From Phoma sp. XZ068 (Eukaryota; Ascomycota; Dothideomycetes; Pleosporales; Didymellaceae), in NCBI GenBank assembly GCA_004835665.1, contig RBKR01000030.1:104653-168652 (forward strand): a stretch of 64,000 nt of DNA, given 5' to 3'. The position numbers and the translations under genes are program-made. The notes under the pieces were generated by a model. That model was not told the origin of the DNA. It made no database searches and saw only the letters and a list, made by a program, of their open reading frames with translations. This document shows positions 32,683-44,636 of this stretch, piece after piece; position 1 is the first letter of the stretch, and each line of letters begins with the position of its first letter.

Positions 32683-35600
32683 CTCAGATATTCGCTGCTT
32701 ATTTGACCTGTTAAAGAGATACAGTGTTCTTCCAAGGTAGTAGCTGTTCAAGAAAGCAAAGTAGCTGTATCTGCGCTATGGCATTCCGTTGTCGCGGATG
32801 CCAAGAAGTTGTGACAGCCGGGCCGATTGTGTTGGTTAGGGAGGTAGAAAACCGCAAACATAAAACAGACGGCTGCTCATGACCACTCTTACTGAAAACG
32901 GGCTTGTTAAGCTTCGGAGACTGCAGACAGTTTCTGTTATCGGTCGAAGCTGCCACAGAAGCTTATGGGTGTCGCTAATCGCAATTTCTGCATTGGTCAT
33001 ATAAACAATCTTTCCAATCCTCTATAAGATCATTGCAATGTGTTGTATGGCCTTGAATTGTATCTTTGTTAAATTCTCCGCAAAGCCTAGGAGGCAAGCC
33101 CCGCCTACAGAACACCCCCCTCCATATGAGTTAGTCCGCAATCTTCTGTCCTAGTTTGTTAGACCTGACCCACAATTTCCAACGATTAATATGTCACGAT
33201 AAGTGCATCTAACTATTGAAGTTACTCTTTTTAGAATGTAAGAAGTGGCACGTAGAACGCGGTGCTAAAACTCGTTTCGAAATTCCTATTTAAGAGCATG
33301 CCGCGGCAGTAAATGCTAGTGTTCCTTTGATGTGGCAAAAGTAAGCTTACATCTTAAATCATCTGCGCAGGAGATAACTTCAGGCCTGACAGCCACAAGC
33401 ATAAGGATTCGATCTACGCTAGCCAGGTTGGTGGCCGTTCTTATTGGAATTCCTGATGGTGGAGCTCTGAGGGACATTCGTTTCTACTTCAAGGGCACGA
33501 TATGATGTAGATTCGCTAGTGGAGAGGGCTTGCGCGAGCGTCTGACTGGCAGAATCTATGCTAATCTGCGAGAGCGGTGGTATGCATGAGATTGCAACGA
33601 AAGTTTAAAAAGGGCGCCACAACCTAGATGTTTCTGGTTGTCTATTGAACATGTACTGCGAATGCATTTGATGGCTGCTTTGCAAACGGAGGGTTCTGCG
33701 CGGCGTTGTAAGTTCAATGACTCTAGATTGGTTGACAAAGACGTGCTGATTTGCGCAATGAGGGAGGACGACCAAGGACCTAGCAGCGCCGGTGGGAATA
33801 TGGTTTAACCGGAAACCCTCATGTGGCTGCCTTGCGGTCCTGCGCGAAATTCCGCTTCTATAGCAGTGGTAATTACTGATCATGATCGTTACGCTCTTGG
33901 TTGGTGTCGCACGGTTGGGTGCGGGTGTTGTAGGTATGGGATATTGAAAAGAGTGTGTATGTTATGTTGTTGTATTATTCTAGCATCATAGCTCAGCTTA
34001 TATCTAGGGCCTTTCACAGCACGTTAGTAATGCAGTTTTAGGTTCACGACAGCACTTGGCCTGCGACAATTGGTTAGCCTTGGTGTTGATCCTCTTGGGG
34101 GACACGCTTCTCCAACATTGGTCAGTGGCGGCGGTGACTCGTATCATGACGACGTTACGTGGCTGCAGAAGCAAAATGCTCTAATTCTTCACAGAAAGTG
34201 TCGAGAAAGCTGTTTACAAGTGCTCAGTACCGAAAGAAGCGCATACGTTCTGTAAAGAAATAGAGCATTTTGATTTGCGCTCAGTCTGTACGACTACAAC
34301 GTATTTAATCTGCCATGGCGATTCTCACGCACAGATGGCTCCACCGAGACATACGTCTCCTCAATCCGTCCTCAAATCTCTTAGACCTAAACGGCTTGAG
34401 GGCTTCCTGCTTTCCCTGTATCCCCGTTGTTGATGCCGCTCCGACCCTCCGCAGCGTCGTGGGGCGACTGCGATCGCGAAACGCTTGTGCTTTTAAAGCC
34501 CCATTTGTCCGCAACTTGCTTTTCGCCCATACCTAGAGATGCGTGGTACCACATGTACTTCTGTTCTTCTGCGGTATGAGGCACCGGCCAAGGCGCTTTG
34601 TCGACTCCATATCCTCTTCTTTTGTATGAGAGGAAGCCACACGATATGAGGCTCGTATTTCGTCTATCGTCCTGACCACGTGGGACATCTTTTAAGATGG
34701 CTGTATTGCTGGATACATCTTTTGAGGTGATGTCGAAGGTGGGGATTGGAAAGAGAAATTGCTCCATTTCGGGGGGCTCCAAGGTACGGAAATACACGCT
34801 TGGAATTCAAGGTAAGGTTGTCCGAAAGACTTGCATCTGTACTTTCCAAGTTGCAAGTTGCTGGGATGTGTTTGCGTCATGGTAAAGCTGAGGATCTGGA
34901 AGGAAACCACACAAGAATATTAATTAATCAGGACGTCCTTCCAAAAGGGACTCTATTAATCAGATGCTATCTTGCGGCACTGCAGAATGACATGCCAGGT
35001 CAGGCTATGGCATGATGTCTTTATTAGAGAATTGTTGGAATCAGCGCTCGCCTATGATGCGAGGTCACACCATGTCAGCAGGGGAGTGCGCACTGCGACC
35101 ACTGCTTGGCAAGTAATCAAGCAAAGTCCATCGACACGCAGAAGGCACACCCACAGCCGTGTCCCTAACCGGCATATTGGTAGCTTGAAGTCTTCCTGGA
35201 GTAGACGGCTTTGTATAGCCGTTTCCAATAGATTAGTTGGCATGGCTGACCTGGGGTTGGAAGCATTGCTTTGGTCTTGACCACTCGTGTTACTCCCTGT
35301 CTTTCTCTGAGACTGAGCTAGGCTAAGCCGTGGTATCACAATGTCCTCAACGACTCTGCCGCTTGCCTTGTTTTTGCGCATGTTCTCTCAACATCCAGAC
35401 GGACAACCTATCAAGCCCTGTGGTAGGCATCACCTACTCAGCACACAAACCCCTCCGCAGCACCAACTTGATGTTTTACCTCTATGATGGCCAATTATGC
35501 TTTACGGGTACAGCTAGCGGCCTCCATAGCTTGTCGCGTTGCACCCGGGTGGCGCTGACTAGATCCCGCCTCCACATACATCTCGCTTCCCGATCGCGGA

Positions 35601-36468
35601 GTGTGTGCGTTTTGTCTTCCTCACTGCGTTGGCGTCCAGCATACGGACCTCTCGTTGATAAGGCGTTAAAGTGCAAGCGGCTATCGTGATTCTAAGAAGT
35701 GTCTCTTTAGCCCGCGGGGTTGAACGGAGCATTGTAAGTATCCGGAGCTCCCCACGTCGGCTTTGGAGCAGTCTAGAGAAATGAGATATAGGTTCTGGTT
35801 GCTCTGGCTCTTTGCAGGGTAAAGTTGTACCTTGGTCCTACGCGACCTCACTCGGAGTCACTCCAGACCTAGGCGTTTGCCGCCTTCAAAGAATGAATGG
35901 CTTGCTCGACTAGCGGCAGCCCTAAATAGCCGCCCGGTAGATCCGAAGATGTGATATCTGATTTCAAGCCCACCAAATTGGCCAATGGCGTGCACAATCA
36001 ACACCGCCAACTTGGCCAGCGCCCCAAAAATGAAAACTCTAATTGGTTGGCTTCACTTCCGTACCGGTTTTGATGGTTGTCTGAACTCTTTCCTAATCGC
36101 GTAGTATTCGCTGTCGACTTGCGTAATATGTTGAAACATGAATCGGCGATCTCCCGCCCGCTTCGAGTCTGCTAGGTACGCTTCGCGGGCTGCACATCGC
36201 GGAGAGACAACACCAAGAGGGGTTCTCCGGCCTCTGCAAATAATTACCTATTCATTTAACGAAGCAGATTCAGAGCCTGCAACGATAACGATTGCGCATG
36301 AAGGTGAGATGCTGCGCTTGTCTAGCCCGTTGCTGTTACTTGGGGACCAAAGTCTGCTGTCATGAGTCATGTCAGATGGAACACAGCAGCGTCATTTGAG
36401 CGGCATCGTCATCAATACGCTATCGTCGCCGTTTATAGCCTAACGACCCAACAAGTCCCATCAGCCAT
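32683..36468. other. Gene-poor 3.8 kb stretch
   Basis: Minus-strand frames at 34387-34797 and 35052-35381 and the plus-strand frame 36138-36365 are open. The last may splice at 36303 (GTGAGA) onto a short second exon and make a small protein of about 80 aa, but the evidence is thin. No known domain, transposase or RNA gene was recognised. Confidence 0.4.
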
Positions 36469-36820
36469 ATGAAAGCAGCGCTAAATCTCTGCGATGCTTC
36501 ACGAGCTCCGTTTGAAATAACTGCAAATGCCAATAATGATACTATGTACGTATATTCGCAGGGTAATATCAATGTCCCCGTTCTAAACATCAAATCACGA
36601 CAGGTCTCACACACTCATCGAAACGATAACACGCATGAATCTCGAGCTACATCAGATTGCATCGGTATTCGACGACGGAGACGTGTATGGGGAGCAGCTT
36701 GATAAGATGACCGCGCGAGTTGCTGAACTTGGACGCCAAAAAGCGCAAATCCTTGGCTTGTTGCGCCAATGCACCGTTAAGGCAGAAGAGGGACTCCAGT
36801 TGAACAAGAAAAGGGCTTAA
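36469..36820 (+). CDS. Small hypothetical coiled-coil protein, two exons
   Basis: Exons 36469-36545 and 36604-36820 are joined by a 58 bp intron (GTACGT donor, ACAG acceptor) that completes a Met codon. The result is about 97 aa: MKAALNLCDASRAPFEITA, then SHTLIETITRMNLELHQIA and an amphipathic helix QLDKMTARVAELGRQKAQIL with leucine-type heptads. No family recognised. The two exon frames differ, so the join is not a read-through artefact. It may be a remnant of a longer gene, since the upstream region also holds protein-like frames. Confidence 0.45.
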
Positions 36821-38408
36821 AAAAAGGCAATAGGACGCTCAGTGGGCCGTCAAGCCAGAAGGCGGACTATGAGTCGCGTTTGTAACGTTTGCGCTCATTA
36901 AGGCGTTGCTTTACTTCATAAATACGACTTATGTTGATCTACCAGGGTAATCACTCTCACCCTATTGTAAATGTGGTTCCGCACCTAGCTGCATTGCGAG
37001 GAAGTACGATTGGTAAGGCAATCCACAAGTTTCCTGATATAATGTGCCTCCCTGTGGAGAGGAAAAGAAACCCCCATATGCAAAGGAAAATGCACCCTAT
37101 TTTCTGTCACAACAGGATGACCACCATCGCGAGCATGAGCAACGTTCGGAATACTTACTTTAAACTTCAATTTTGAGAAATATTTCATTGCCAAAGAGAA
37201 GGGTAGTCCGCTCGCTCCGTACTCCCGAATCCTCGTCGCTGCACCGGTCATCTTTGCCTGAGGCAGCCTCGGACTTAACTAGATCCTATTACACTTCGTC
37301 TAAACTGCTATGGTGTTTGAATACGCTTATACAGAAGTAAAGCCAGTGCTAGATAATAGAAAATGGACTGTTTGGGCTGTAGGATCCGTGTACATCTTGC
37401 TCTATATCGTAGCTTGCAATACTGACAGCCTAGCGATATTTTATTGCACGGAATATTGATCGTGAACACTACAGAATGCAATCCAATAATGTTACTAGCC
37501 GTGAGAATAATTTGGTGTTGCTATCCGTTCGGTGTTGTTCCTCAGGATCGTAACAGAAGGCACTTTGTAGCACAGGCACAGAAGGCATTATCATAGTTTT
37601 AAATTTAATATCTAAAGCTACTAGGTTCTCCTATAGTACCTACAGCACAAACCTTATAATTAGGTTATCTTAATAGCGCCAGGCGGCTACATGACAAGGG
37701 CGACTCGCTCGCACGCTGTCCTTAATCCAAGCAAGTTAGCGTGTAAGCATCACCTACCAGAATGTACGAATAGCGAGCTGCTTACTGGGTTGCTATCTTT
37801 ATATTATTTGATTACCGTTTAGATTGGGTAGGTGAGGTAATTTTAATAGTGGCTTGGTGCACCTGTTTTATCAACATCAAATAAGGCCTGGATAAGAATA
37901 GGTTTTGTGAGGTAGTTACCAGACTCGTCAAGGAGGGGCAATTCAACCACTGTGACACTAGCGTCATTTTTAAGAGCTTGTGTGACGATAGGTCTTACCT
38001 TGCAGAAGGCCCTCTCCAGATTATGCTCGACAAGAAAAACGATTAACTCTTGGGACCAGCCCAAAACAGTAATCAACTCGCTATCAAAGGAACTGGATGA
38101 TGGGTTGGGGCAGACTGCAACAGTAGGCAGGCCTCACATGATAAGCACTCAAGCCAATGTTCCGACCCATGCAGTGCGTCCCAACAAAAAGAAAGAGGAA
38201 TGGCATGTGATTGCTCTTCACTTATCTCAAATCGAAAGATCGGGGGGCTTTGTTTCGCAGCGTCATATTACATTCTTATCTCAAGCTTCCCTCGAAATAT
38301 TTTTCTGGAAACTACACCGTTCTAATTTACTGCAACTTAGTTGCTCACAAGACTGCAGCAACAGAATCGTAAATTTACCATCAACGACGGTAAATTACTT
38401 CTCTCAGC
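36821..38408. other. AT-rich gene-poor stretch with a possible coding remnant
   Basis: Mostly AT-rich and motif-free. The minus-strand frame 37843-38076 (77 codons, containing TVVELPLLDESGNYLTKP) reads like the end of a protein but lacks a start and family. It overlaps a plus-strand frame that starts at 37952. Not called as a gene. Confidence 0.4.
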
Positions 38409-40097
38409 ATGATTGGATCCTCAACCGCCGAATACGTCTTCATAAAGACCAGTATAATTACCTTACATCTCATCGCACCAATTTGCGTCACGTATTGCAT
38501 CTTGGCAATATGTATACCTTCTACTTTGGATCCTTCAAAGTGTTTCAGAGATTGGGCTTTTGCGGAGACATTGTTCTACTTCTCGACCTATCTTTACCAG
38601 AATTATTACCTTCAGCGCCCTGCTTTACATCCTCCACCTCTCTCGAAAGAAGGACGACATAGGCTCTTCGACCTCTGCCAAGATACCATCCTGGACCATA
38701 GACGATACGTATCAATGTGGTTTCTGGATGTGGCCCCTGCCGCCATTAAGAGAGAGAACATAAAAGAATGGTTCCGCTGGGCCTTTCTGAACACAGCCAT
38801 GGATGATCCTACCTACGATGATGAGGTAGAAGGGTACGTGAAGAAGCTCGAGAGACGAACTGGAATGTATTTCGGGCCAGGGCGAGCCAACGTGAAGTGC
38901 TTAAGGTTGACGTTGGATAAAGTCAACGCGCTCCACAGGAGTTTGATATGGTACTTGGTAAGGACCTAGTTCTGTCGCCTACTGAAAGCCGGAGATGCTA
39001 ACAGGATTTTTGCCAGTGTATCTTCGTGGTAGACATCGTTACACATGCTATGATGTTCTTCCGACATTTTCAGTTCCACCGCTCTTCACTTATGCATAGC
39101 GTTAGAATTTTCCCCCCGCGGCCGCAGACTTTCATAGCCTCTCATCGCTCACCAGCTCAAGATATTACGTATTGGTATCGCCCTCATACCTCTCGCAAGG
39201 AGTCCCCGATAGTATTTTTCCACGGAATTGGGATTGGACTGTACCCTTACGTACGATTTTTGAACGAATTGAATCAAGGACGTGGGGTTGAGGATGGAAA
39301 CATTGGTATCCTTGCAATCGAGATCTTGCCTATATCTTCTCGAATTACGCCGGCGATACTCGGGAAGAAAGAGATGTGTCAACAGTTTCGAGCTATTCTG
39401 TGTCACCATGGAGTTGAGAAGTTCGTATTAGTATCACATTCGTGAGTGTACCTTCCGGCCAGTGCATGCCAATATCGCTGATATCATTCTAAGATATGGT
39501 TCGGTGATTGCCGCGTATCTCTTGAAGACCCCTGATATCGCCAGTCAGATTGTGTCCGTTGTTCTAGTCGACCCTATTTCAATACTGCTGCATCAACCGG
39601 ATGTTGCTTATAACTTCGTAAGGTCACGATCTTTCCTTTCGTCGAGAGTGTCAACACTGACTAGCCAGACCTTTCGCAGACCAAAATTAGCCAATGAATG
39701 GCTAATATGGTATTTCGGCTCGAAGGACATGGGTGTAGCCTATACACTCTCTCGCCGGTTCTTCTGGTTCGAGAGCATAATGTGGAGGGAAGACCTCATG
39801 GAACATAATACCACCGTATTTCTCAGTGGAAAAGATCTTATAGTCAACACTGCACAAGTGCGTACATATTTACAAGACGTTGGAGAGCAACAAAAAGGTA
39901 GGAATGCTAGCCGAGACGAGGAAACTACTGCTGAGAAGGTCAAGCTACTTGACCGGATGGATGGTCGATTGAACGTGGTGTGGTGCGCAGATCTTGACCA
40001 TGGACAGATATTTCACTCTGCGGTTTGGAGGGCGCGTTTGAAGAGTGAGGTAGTTGAGCAGGCAGCGCGTGTGTCGAACCCGCTGATGCGGAACTGA
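38409..40097 (+). CDS. Alpha/beta hydrolase with hydrophobic N-terminus
   Basis: Three exons: 38409-38957, 39005-39441 and 39494-40097, about 529 aa. One or two hydrophobic helices near residues 12-40 suggest membrane anchoring. The hydrolase core starts at SPIVFFHGIGIGLYPYVRFL (strand 3 and oxyanion HG). The nucleophile elbow LVSHSYGSVIAAY is created across the second splice junction, with Ser 329 as nucleophile (S-x-S-x-G rather than G-x-S-x-G). VVLVDPIS follows, and the C-terminal DLDHGQIF supplies the catalytic His. Both introns are short (47 and 52 bp) with standard ends. Substrate unknown. Fungal relatives are a large uncharacterised family of alpha/beta hydrolases. The triad looks complete. 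It lies in the element and may be cargo. Confidence 0.8.
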
Positions 40098-40855
40098 TGC
40101 TTGCATGGGATATGATGGCCTAGCTAGTACTCCGTTAGCAATAATCTCTGTATCTGAGCGTAATGTCGTCGTATCTTTTGCGGAGCTACTACTTCGAGAA
40201 GGTCTGTCGGGGGATGACTGGAGTGTCTTGATCATCGACAAGCGGAGTATACATGATTCTTTATGTTGGCATGTCGTTACGCTATTGATCTTTTCAGTCT
40301 GCACAATCAGCCCCTACTTCTCAAAAGTAACAACGTATTTTAAATTTCAGGGCTACTGTATACAATGATCCTCACAGCGATGAAGAGAGAAGAAGAATAC
40401 GAAAGCATGATTGGGGCCACAATGTCGAGTTCCAGGCACGCTTCGTCATCTCCTTCAGCCTTCACCAGCGAGCGCGCACTACAGTCCCACAACAATCATT
40501 TGAAGTGGAGCAGTTGGACACAACGCGTACTACAAGATCTGCCAGATTTTTTGCATGTTCTATCCTCAGAAAGCATACTCCTCGACCGTGCTGGACAAAC
40601 GTCAGACATAGGCTGACTAAGCGTCTAGATTGCTTTATTGACTTCATTCATCCCAATTATTGTGGAGTCTTCGCCGCAGAGTGTACGAAGCAAAGCTCTG
40701 ACTTACCAATTCCGTAACGCGAGCCATGGCTGGACTTTTTTTAAAATGCAGTGCCGTCCCTGCGATCAATAACATAAACAATTTCGCCATTTGACGCGGG
40801 ACCGAGATACGTTTTGCCATTGGAGACGGACAGATCTTTACGCCACATGCGTTTT
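40098..40855. other. Intergenic, no gene supported
   Basis: Short overlapping frames on both strands (40365-40616, 40462-40647) without motifs. It lies between convergent genes. Confidence 0.45.
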
Positions 40856-41325
40856 CTATAATGCGCTATTCGCCCTGGCCTCGTCTGCCTCGTGTTTTGC
40901 CGCCCTCAGACATCTTGACCACCGTACTTTTGCAATTAGTCGTGAGACATACTTTGTTTCGGGGAGACCTCACATCCACACGCATTGCACAATGTCCCTG
41001 GTCCGTCAGGCCCTTTCCTCCATTCTGGGGTCTCTAGCGTGCCACAATGTGAGCATATGTGCGAGTCCGTCGTTTTGTGTTGATTTTTCAACGTTCGATT
41101 CGATGCTGTCTGCAGTCTTCTTCTTAGATTTACGAGAATGCCACCAACACCAACGATAGGGGCATCTAAATCTGCTTTTGTGATGTTTGAAATGTCTTGT
41201 CTGTAAGAACCCTGATACTGGATCAGCGTTTGAGTAAGACTAGGGCAGGCTCCAATTACTGACCGCAGGAGCATTGCATCCATAATTAAGTAAAGGTTCT
41301 GAAAGGCTCGAGTTAGACTGTCCAT
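40856..41325 (-). CDS. Small GATA-type zinc finger protein
   Basis: Two exons on the minus strand, 41325-40974 and 40926-40856, about 140 aa. The finger CSHCGTLETPEWRKGPDGPG followed by TLCNACG is a classic GATA finger (Cys-X2-Cys, then Cys-X2-Cys). The 47 bp intron falls inside the finger's tail. Splicing completes a Leu codon and gives CNACGLRWSRCLRAAKHEA, the basic tail expected for binding GATA DNA sites; unspliced, the frame ends soon in an unrelated tail. The N-terminal ~90 residues have no known domain. The 5' end overlaps the 3' end of the AnmK-like frame by 86 bp in another frame on the same strand, so either end may be misplaced or the two could be joined by an intron I could not place. 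Likely a DNA-binding regulator. Confidence 0.75.
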
Positions 41326-42733
41326 GGAATGAGTTTCTGCGACGGTCAAGATAGTTGACCCAGATCGCTAGACGTATGTTTCTCACAACAGCGAATGGCT
41401 TTGGTCTGTTGTTTAGTATCGTCTCCTCAAGCTCTTCATTCCAACCTGCACCAAACGCAGTGCTCCCTCCCACAGCATAAGCAGGTGGCTGAGTAGACCT
41501 CGACAGCGAAGCTGCGGAGTGTTGCAGCGCTTTCTCGAAAACAGCTTCGAGGGCTAGCTGTGCATAATACACACCGTCGGATTCGTGATCTGGAAGTCTG
41601 ATGCCGTTTATAGGAGCTGTGATAATGCTCTCGGGTAGCTCTAGCATGAGGTAGTCGGTAACGTTTGTGTTTGCTGAACCTGGGCCGTAGATGAAGAGCT
41701 GATCAATCTTCTGACTGGCTTTGAAGTGATATTGTAGCAATCTACGGTACTGGTCTACAATGTTTTGCGCTGTTATACGCGCGACAATGGCAAGCGTGTC
41801 GGTCTCGGAAATCTTCAGGAATTCACACTCATCGAGAATTTGTTGTGCATCGTGACTTCCGAACATTTCGGTTGTCATAGTCATATCAGGTGCTATCCGA
41901 AGGTAGTCGTGGGCTTTGAGAAAGCGGTCTACCACATCGTGATGGATCTTCCCACTGGTTGGGAAACTGTCGTCGCTGTCTTCGCGATGAGTTTGCATAT
42001 TGATGTAACGTGTAGCATAATCGATCAGCATGCTTCCTGGGCCGCATTCACGAGATACTGCTGATTGCACGCTTTGGTCTGCAGAAGGAGGTAAGAAGTT
42101 AAGTGTCGCGATTTCTCCAATGTCGAGGAAAGCACGAAATTGGGTGGGGTGAGTGAAGTGGAACTCTTGTGCCAAAGTCATAGGAGATAGGCCAGGTTGG
42201 GGCATCCCCTGTTCGAGGACACAAAAGTCCGTCACACTGGTGATACCAGACTCCTTTGCGAAGAGGCTTTGCCAATTAAGAGGATGGTAATCCAACCTGT
42301 GTCGCCCCAGAGCAGGGATATGGCTGAGTGTAGAAGTATGCAAGCCTGCAATATCAATCGACTTTGGATTGATGCGTTGATCTGTACAGAAGGTTTTGAA
42401 GATATTAAAATATATATGTCCAAACAGGGCGTGTATGTGCACCAATACGGACAGCTGCTTTGGTATCGGGAAGAGTAAGTCAAGCACGCTAGCCCGAAGC
42501 TCCGAAGGAACGGGCATGTCCGCGTGCTTGATCCTCGTTAGCATAAGATGGTCACTAAGAGAACGAATACTCACATGGATGACATATACCTGTGGTAGGG
42601 TATCAGAGCTTTGTTGTCGATAGTGTAGCAATGCGCAATGAAGTTTGTTCAGTCGGCTATCGGCGTGCATACCAAGAGCTTTGACGACAAGATGTTCAGC
42701 AGGCCCTTCGGTAGTCGGCTGCTGCCTCGGCAT
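41240..42733 (-). CDS. AnmK-like protein with degenerate kinase motifs
   Basis: About 497 aa from the first in-frame ATG. The order of segments follows the anhydro-N-acetylmuramic acid kinase family (also present in fungi): HCALLHYRQ, a DMPVPSELR block, GITSVTDF, IATLNFLPP, GPGSMLIDYATRY, ITAQNIVDQY, IYGPGSANTNVTDY and a C-terminal helix. Every catalytic signature is altered: the GTSxDGID phosphate loop with the catalytic Asp reads HADSRLNKLH; SHGQT reads LHTST; GGIAN reads GEIAT; DTGPGN reads ECGPGS; GGGA reads GPGSA. It is therefore probably not a kinase. The frame is open for nearly 500 codons, so it may be maintained for another role, or be a young pseudogene. A GAA microsatellite lies just upstream of the ATG. 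No intron was needed. Confidence 0.68.
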   Translation of the reverse strand: MPRQQPTTEGPAEHLVVKALGMHADSRLNKLHCALLHYRQQSSDTLPQVYVIHVSIRSLSDHLMLTRIKHADMPVPSELRASVLDLLFPIPKQLSVLVHIHALFGHIYFNIFKTFCTDQRINPKSIDIAGLHTSTLSHIPALGRHRLDYHPLNWQSLFAKESGITSVTDFCVLEQGMPQPGLSPMTLAQEFHFTHPTQFRAFLDIGEIATLNFLPPSADQSVQSAVSRECGPGSMLIDYATRYINMQTHREDSDDSFPTSGKIHHDVVDRFLKAHDYLRIAPDMTMTTEMFGSHDAQQILDECEFLKISETDTLAIVARITAQNIVDQYRRLLQYHFKASQKIDQLFIYGPGSANTNVTDYLMLELPESIITAPINGIRLPDHESDGVYYAQLALEAVFEKALQHSAASLSRSTQPPAYAVGGSTAFGAGWNEELEETILNNRPKPFAVVRNIRLAIWVNYLDRRRNSFHGQSNSSLSEPLLNYGCNAPAVSNWSLP

Positions 42734-42740
42734 TGATTTT

Positions 42741-42793
42741 TCTTCTTCTTCTTCTTCTTCTTCTTCTTCTTCTTCTTCTTCTTCTTCTTCTTC
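42741..42793. repeat. (CTT/GAA)n microsatellite
   Basis: About 18 uninterrupted trinucleotide copies. On the minus strand this is a GAA run just upstream of the first in-frame ATG of the AnmK-like gene. If that protein starts upstream through another exon the run would encode poly-Glu; in another frame it would be poly-Arg. A run of this purity should vary in length between strains. Confidence 0.9.
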
Positions 42794-43864
42794 GCTGCTT
42801 GGGTGCAATGGGTACCCTTTCGGCTTTTTTGAAAGCAGGAAGGAAAGCTACAAAAGGTGAAAAGTGTTCCTGCGCAGTTCCGGTCCTAACAAGGTTGTCG
42901 TGTTGAGTTTTCGTGCAAGTTGCTTGTCTGACGTCATTGTTTCCATGTAAGGGCTGGTGCAGAAGATTGAAAAGTGCTGCCCAGTTTTCATTCACCGAGC
43001 AAGCCTTTTCGAAGAACTCCCACCACTATCTCTTCAGAATCAAAAACGGAGCTAAAGCCCACTGGTCACTAGGTCCGTAGCGCTAGTGCTGCAAAGAAGA
43101 AAGCGGCTTTAGGGAAGGGCTACGCGGTCGCAAACGCACAATACCTGCACTCAGGAGCTCTGGTGCTAATAAGTAGAGCGGCGCCGGCAAGTGAAGTATA
43201 GGGACTCTAGCAACGCCATAGAGATCCCCATTTCCTAGGGGCCTACATTGGTTCATCCTTACATTAAGGGCAATGCTGCTTTCTGCTTCATTTACTGGAT
43301 GTGTTGCGAGGCTATTTAGACGGGTTAGGCATTTCTGTCATGCTGTATGATTTATAGGCTTTCTCCGAACAGCTTTTGACAGTCTTTCAAGTACCTCCAT
43401 TCCGGTTTCGTGTCTTGTGACCGTCCTTGAGGAGGCATTGATTAACGATCCCTCTTACCAGGAATCGTACGTCTGGCGTGCTGGAAAAAGCTGTTGAGTT
43501 GCGCGATCTGTTCTCTTATCTTTGGATGGTCGACCGCATACGACATGGACAACGCCTTGCAAAGCGGGGGTGCTACGTCATGAGACGTCATAGACGATTA
43601 ACTTCGACGATTAAAGTCGAGTTCTCTCGTAGAGTACCAAAACTTGTAAATTATTATCACATTAGTCAAAGGGTACAGTGGCCATGTCATCCAATAACTT
43701 GATCAGTTTTATTTGACGTAATCGGCAAGATTGTAGTGTGGTAATAATGCTAGGTGCGGCGCATTCTTTTCCCCCTGCCCTCACCCTTCCGTCTCCCCTT
43801 CTCACACAATACTTCGTCCAATAATCCATTCTCGTCCGAGCTTTTGCTGGGCGACGACGATAAT
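42794..43864. other. Intergenic, no gene supported
   Basis: The plus-strand frame 43478-43702 and the minus-strand frame that continues the GAA run as poly-Arg are open but motif-free. It probably holds the promoters of the flanking divergent genes. Confidence 0.4.
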
Positions 43865-44455
43865 ATGGATAGCCATTTGCGGCACAATCTCCATATCCTT
43901 TCTCTAGGGCAATACATTGATGTGATGGAAATAAACGGGTTGTATGATTGGGATACTATATCTAAAGCACAAGAGAAGGACCTTAGTCATCTTAGTATGA
44001 AGCTCGGTCAACGACGCCGACTACAAAGGGAACTAGCCAGTAGGAGAGATTTTCCGATCTAGGTACCACTCGACGGAGGAGATTTTCCGATTTGGGTACC
44101 ACTCGACGGAGGATACAGACATATTCCTAAGCCCGCCGACTTTCAGCAACCTAGCGTTGCCTGCGGCGACTCGACTAGTGACAATCTTGAAAGCAAATTA
44201 GTTCAGAGCAAAGACCCCAATACCACCGGATGGCCAGGTCCAAAAGTGCGTCTTTGGCTCAATGCTGTAAGCGCATCAGATCTTCACAATTCAACAATGG
44301 ACAGTAACTTGAATGAGGCTGATGCAGTTACTACATCATTACACCATAAGGCTCATCTTGGTGCGATTGCCAGGGGTTTGGACACGCAAGTCAACTTGAC
44401 ATGCAAAGACACGCACAGAAGATCGCCTGTACCAGACCCGCAAGTGCAGCCCTAA
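43865..44455 (+). pseudogene. SAM-domain protein gene with premature TAG in a tandem duplication
   Basis: From ATG 43865, residues 4-60 form a SAM domain of the fungal type (LHILSLGQYIDVMEINGLYD, then DWDTISKAQEKDLSHLSMKLGQRRRLQRELA), as found in HMG-box and signalling proteins, with the KLGxRRxLQR helix-5 motif. TAG at 44060-44062 ends it after 65 residues. The same frame stays open for another 131 codons to 44455 (GGYRHIPKPADFQQ onward). The stop lies in the first copy of an exact-length 33 bp in-frame tandem duplication; the second copy has TGG (Trp) at the same place. So the longer protein was probably the original. The short form could still be a free-standing SAM domain. Confidence 0.6.
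44048..44113. repeat. 33 bp in-frame tandem duplication
   Basis: Two adjacent 33 bp copies (44048-44080 and 44081-44113), each coding DFPI-x-VPLDGG. They differ at two positions only, both transitions; one turns TGG into TAG. It lies inside the SAM-domain gene. Confidence 0.9.
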
Positions 44456-44636
44456 TATCCTTTACCAGACCATCCCTCCCCTTGAATGTCCCAGAACGGA
44501 GGGTGTCCCATGCCCTAGGGAGGGACTTTAGTTCCCAATATTATATTAGAGCTGTTGTTCAATTCAATTCGCTCAGTAGGCCATGGCTCTGGCGTCTATT
44601 TAACGTTAGTATTCTCCCTAGAGGATATTGCGTAGC

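Noticed and set aside
42696..42995. Poly-Arg protein on the minus strand over the GAA microsatellite
   Set aside because: Product of reading a trinucleotide repeat in one frame; no start or domain support.
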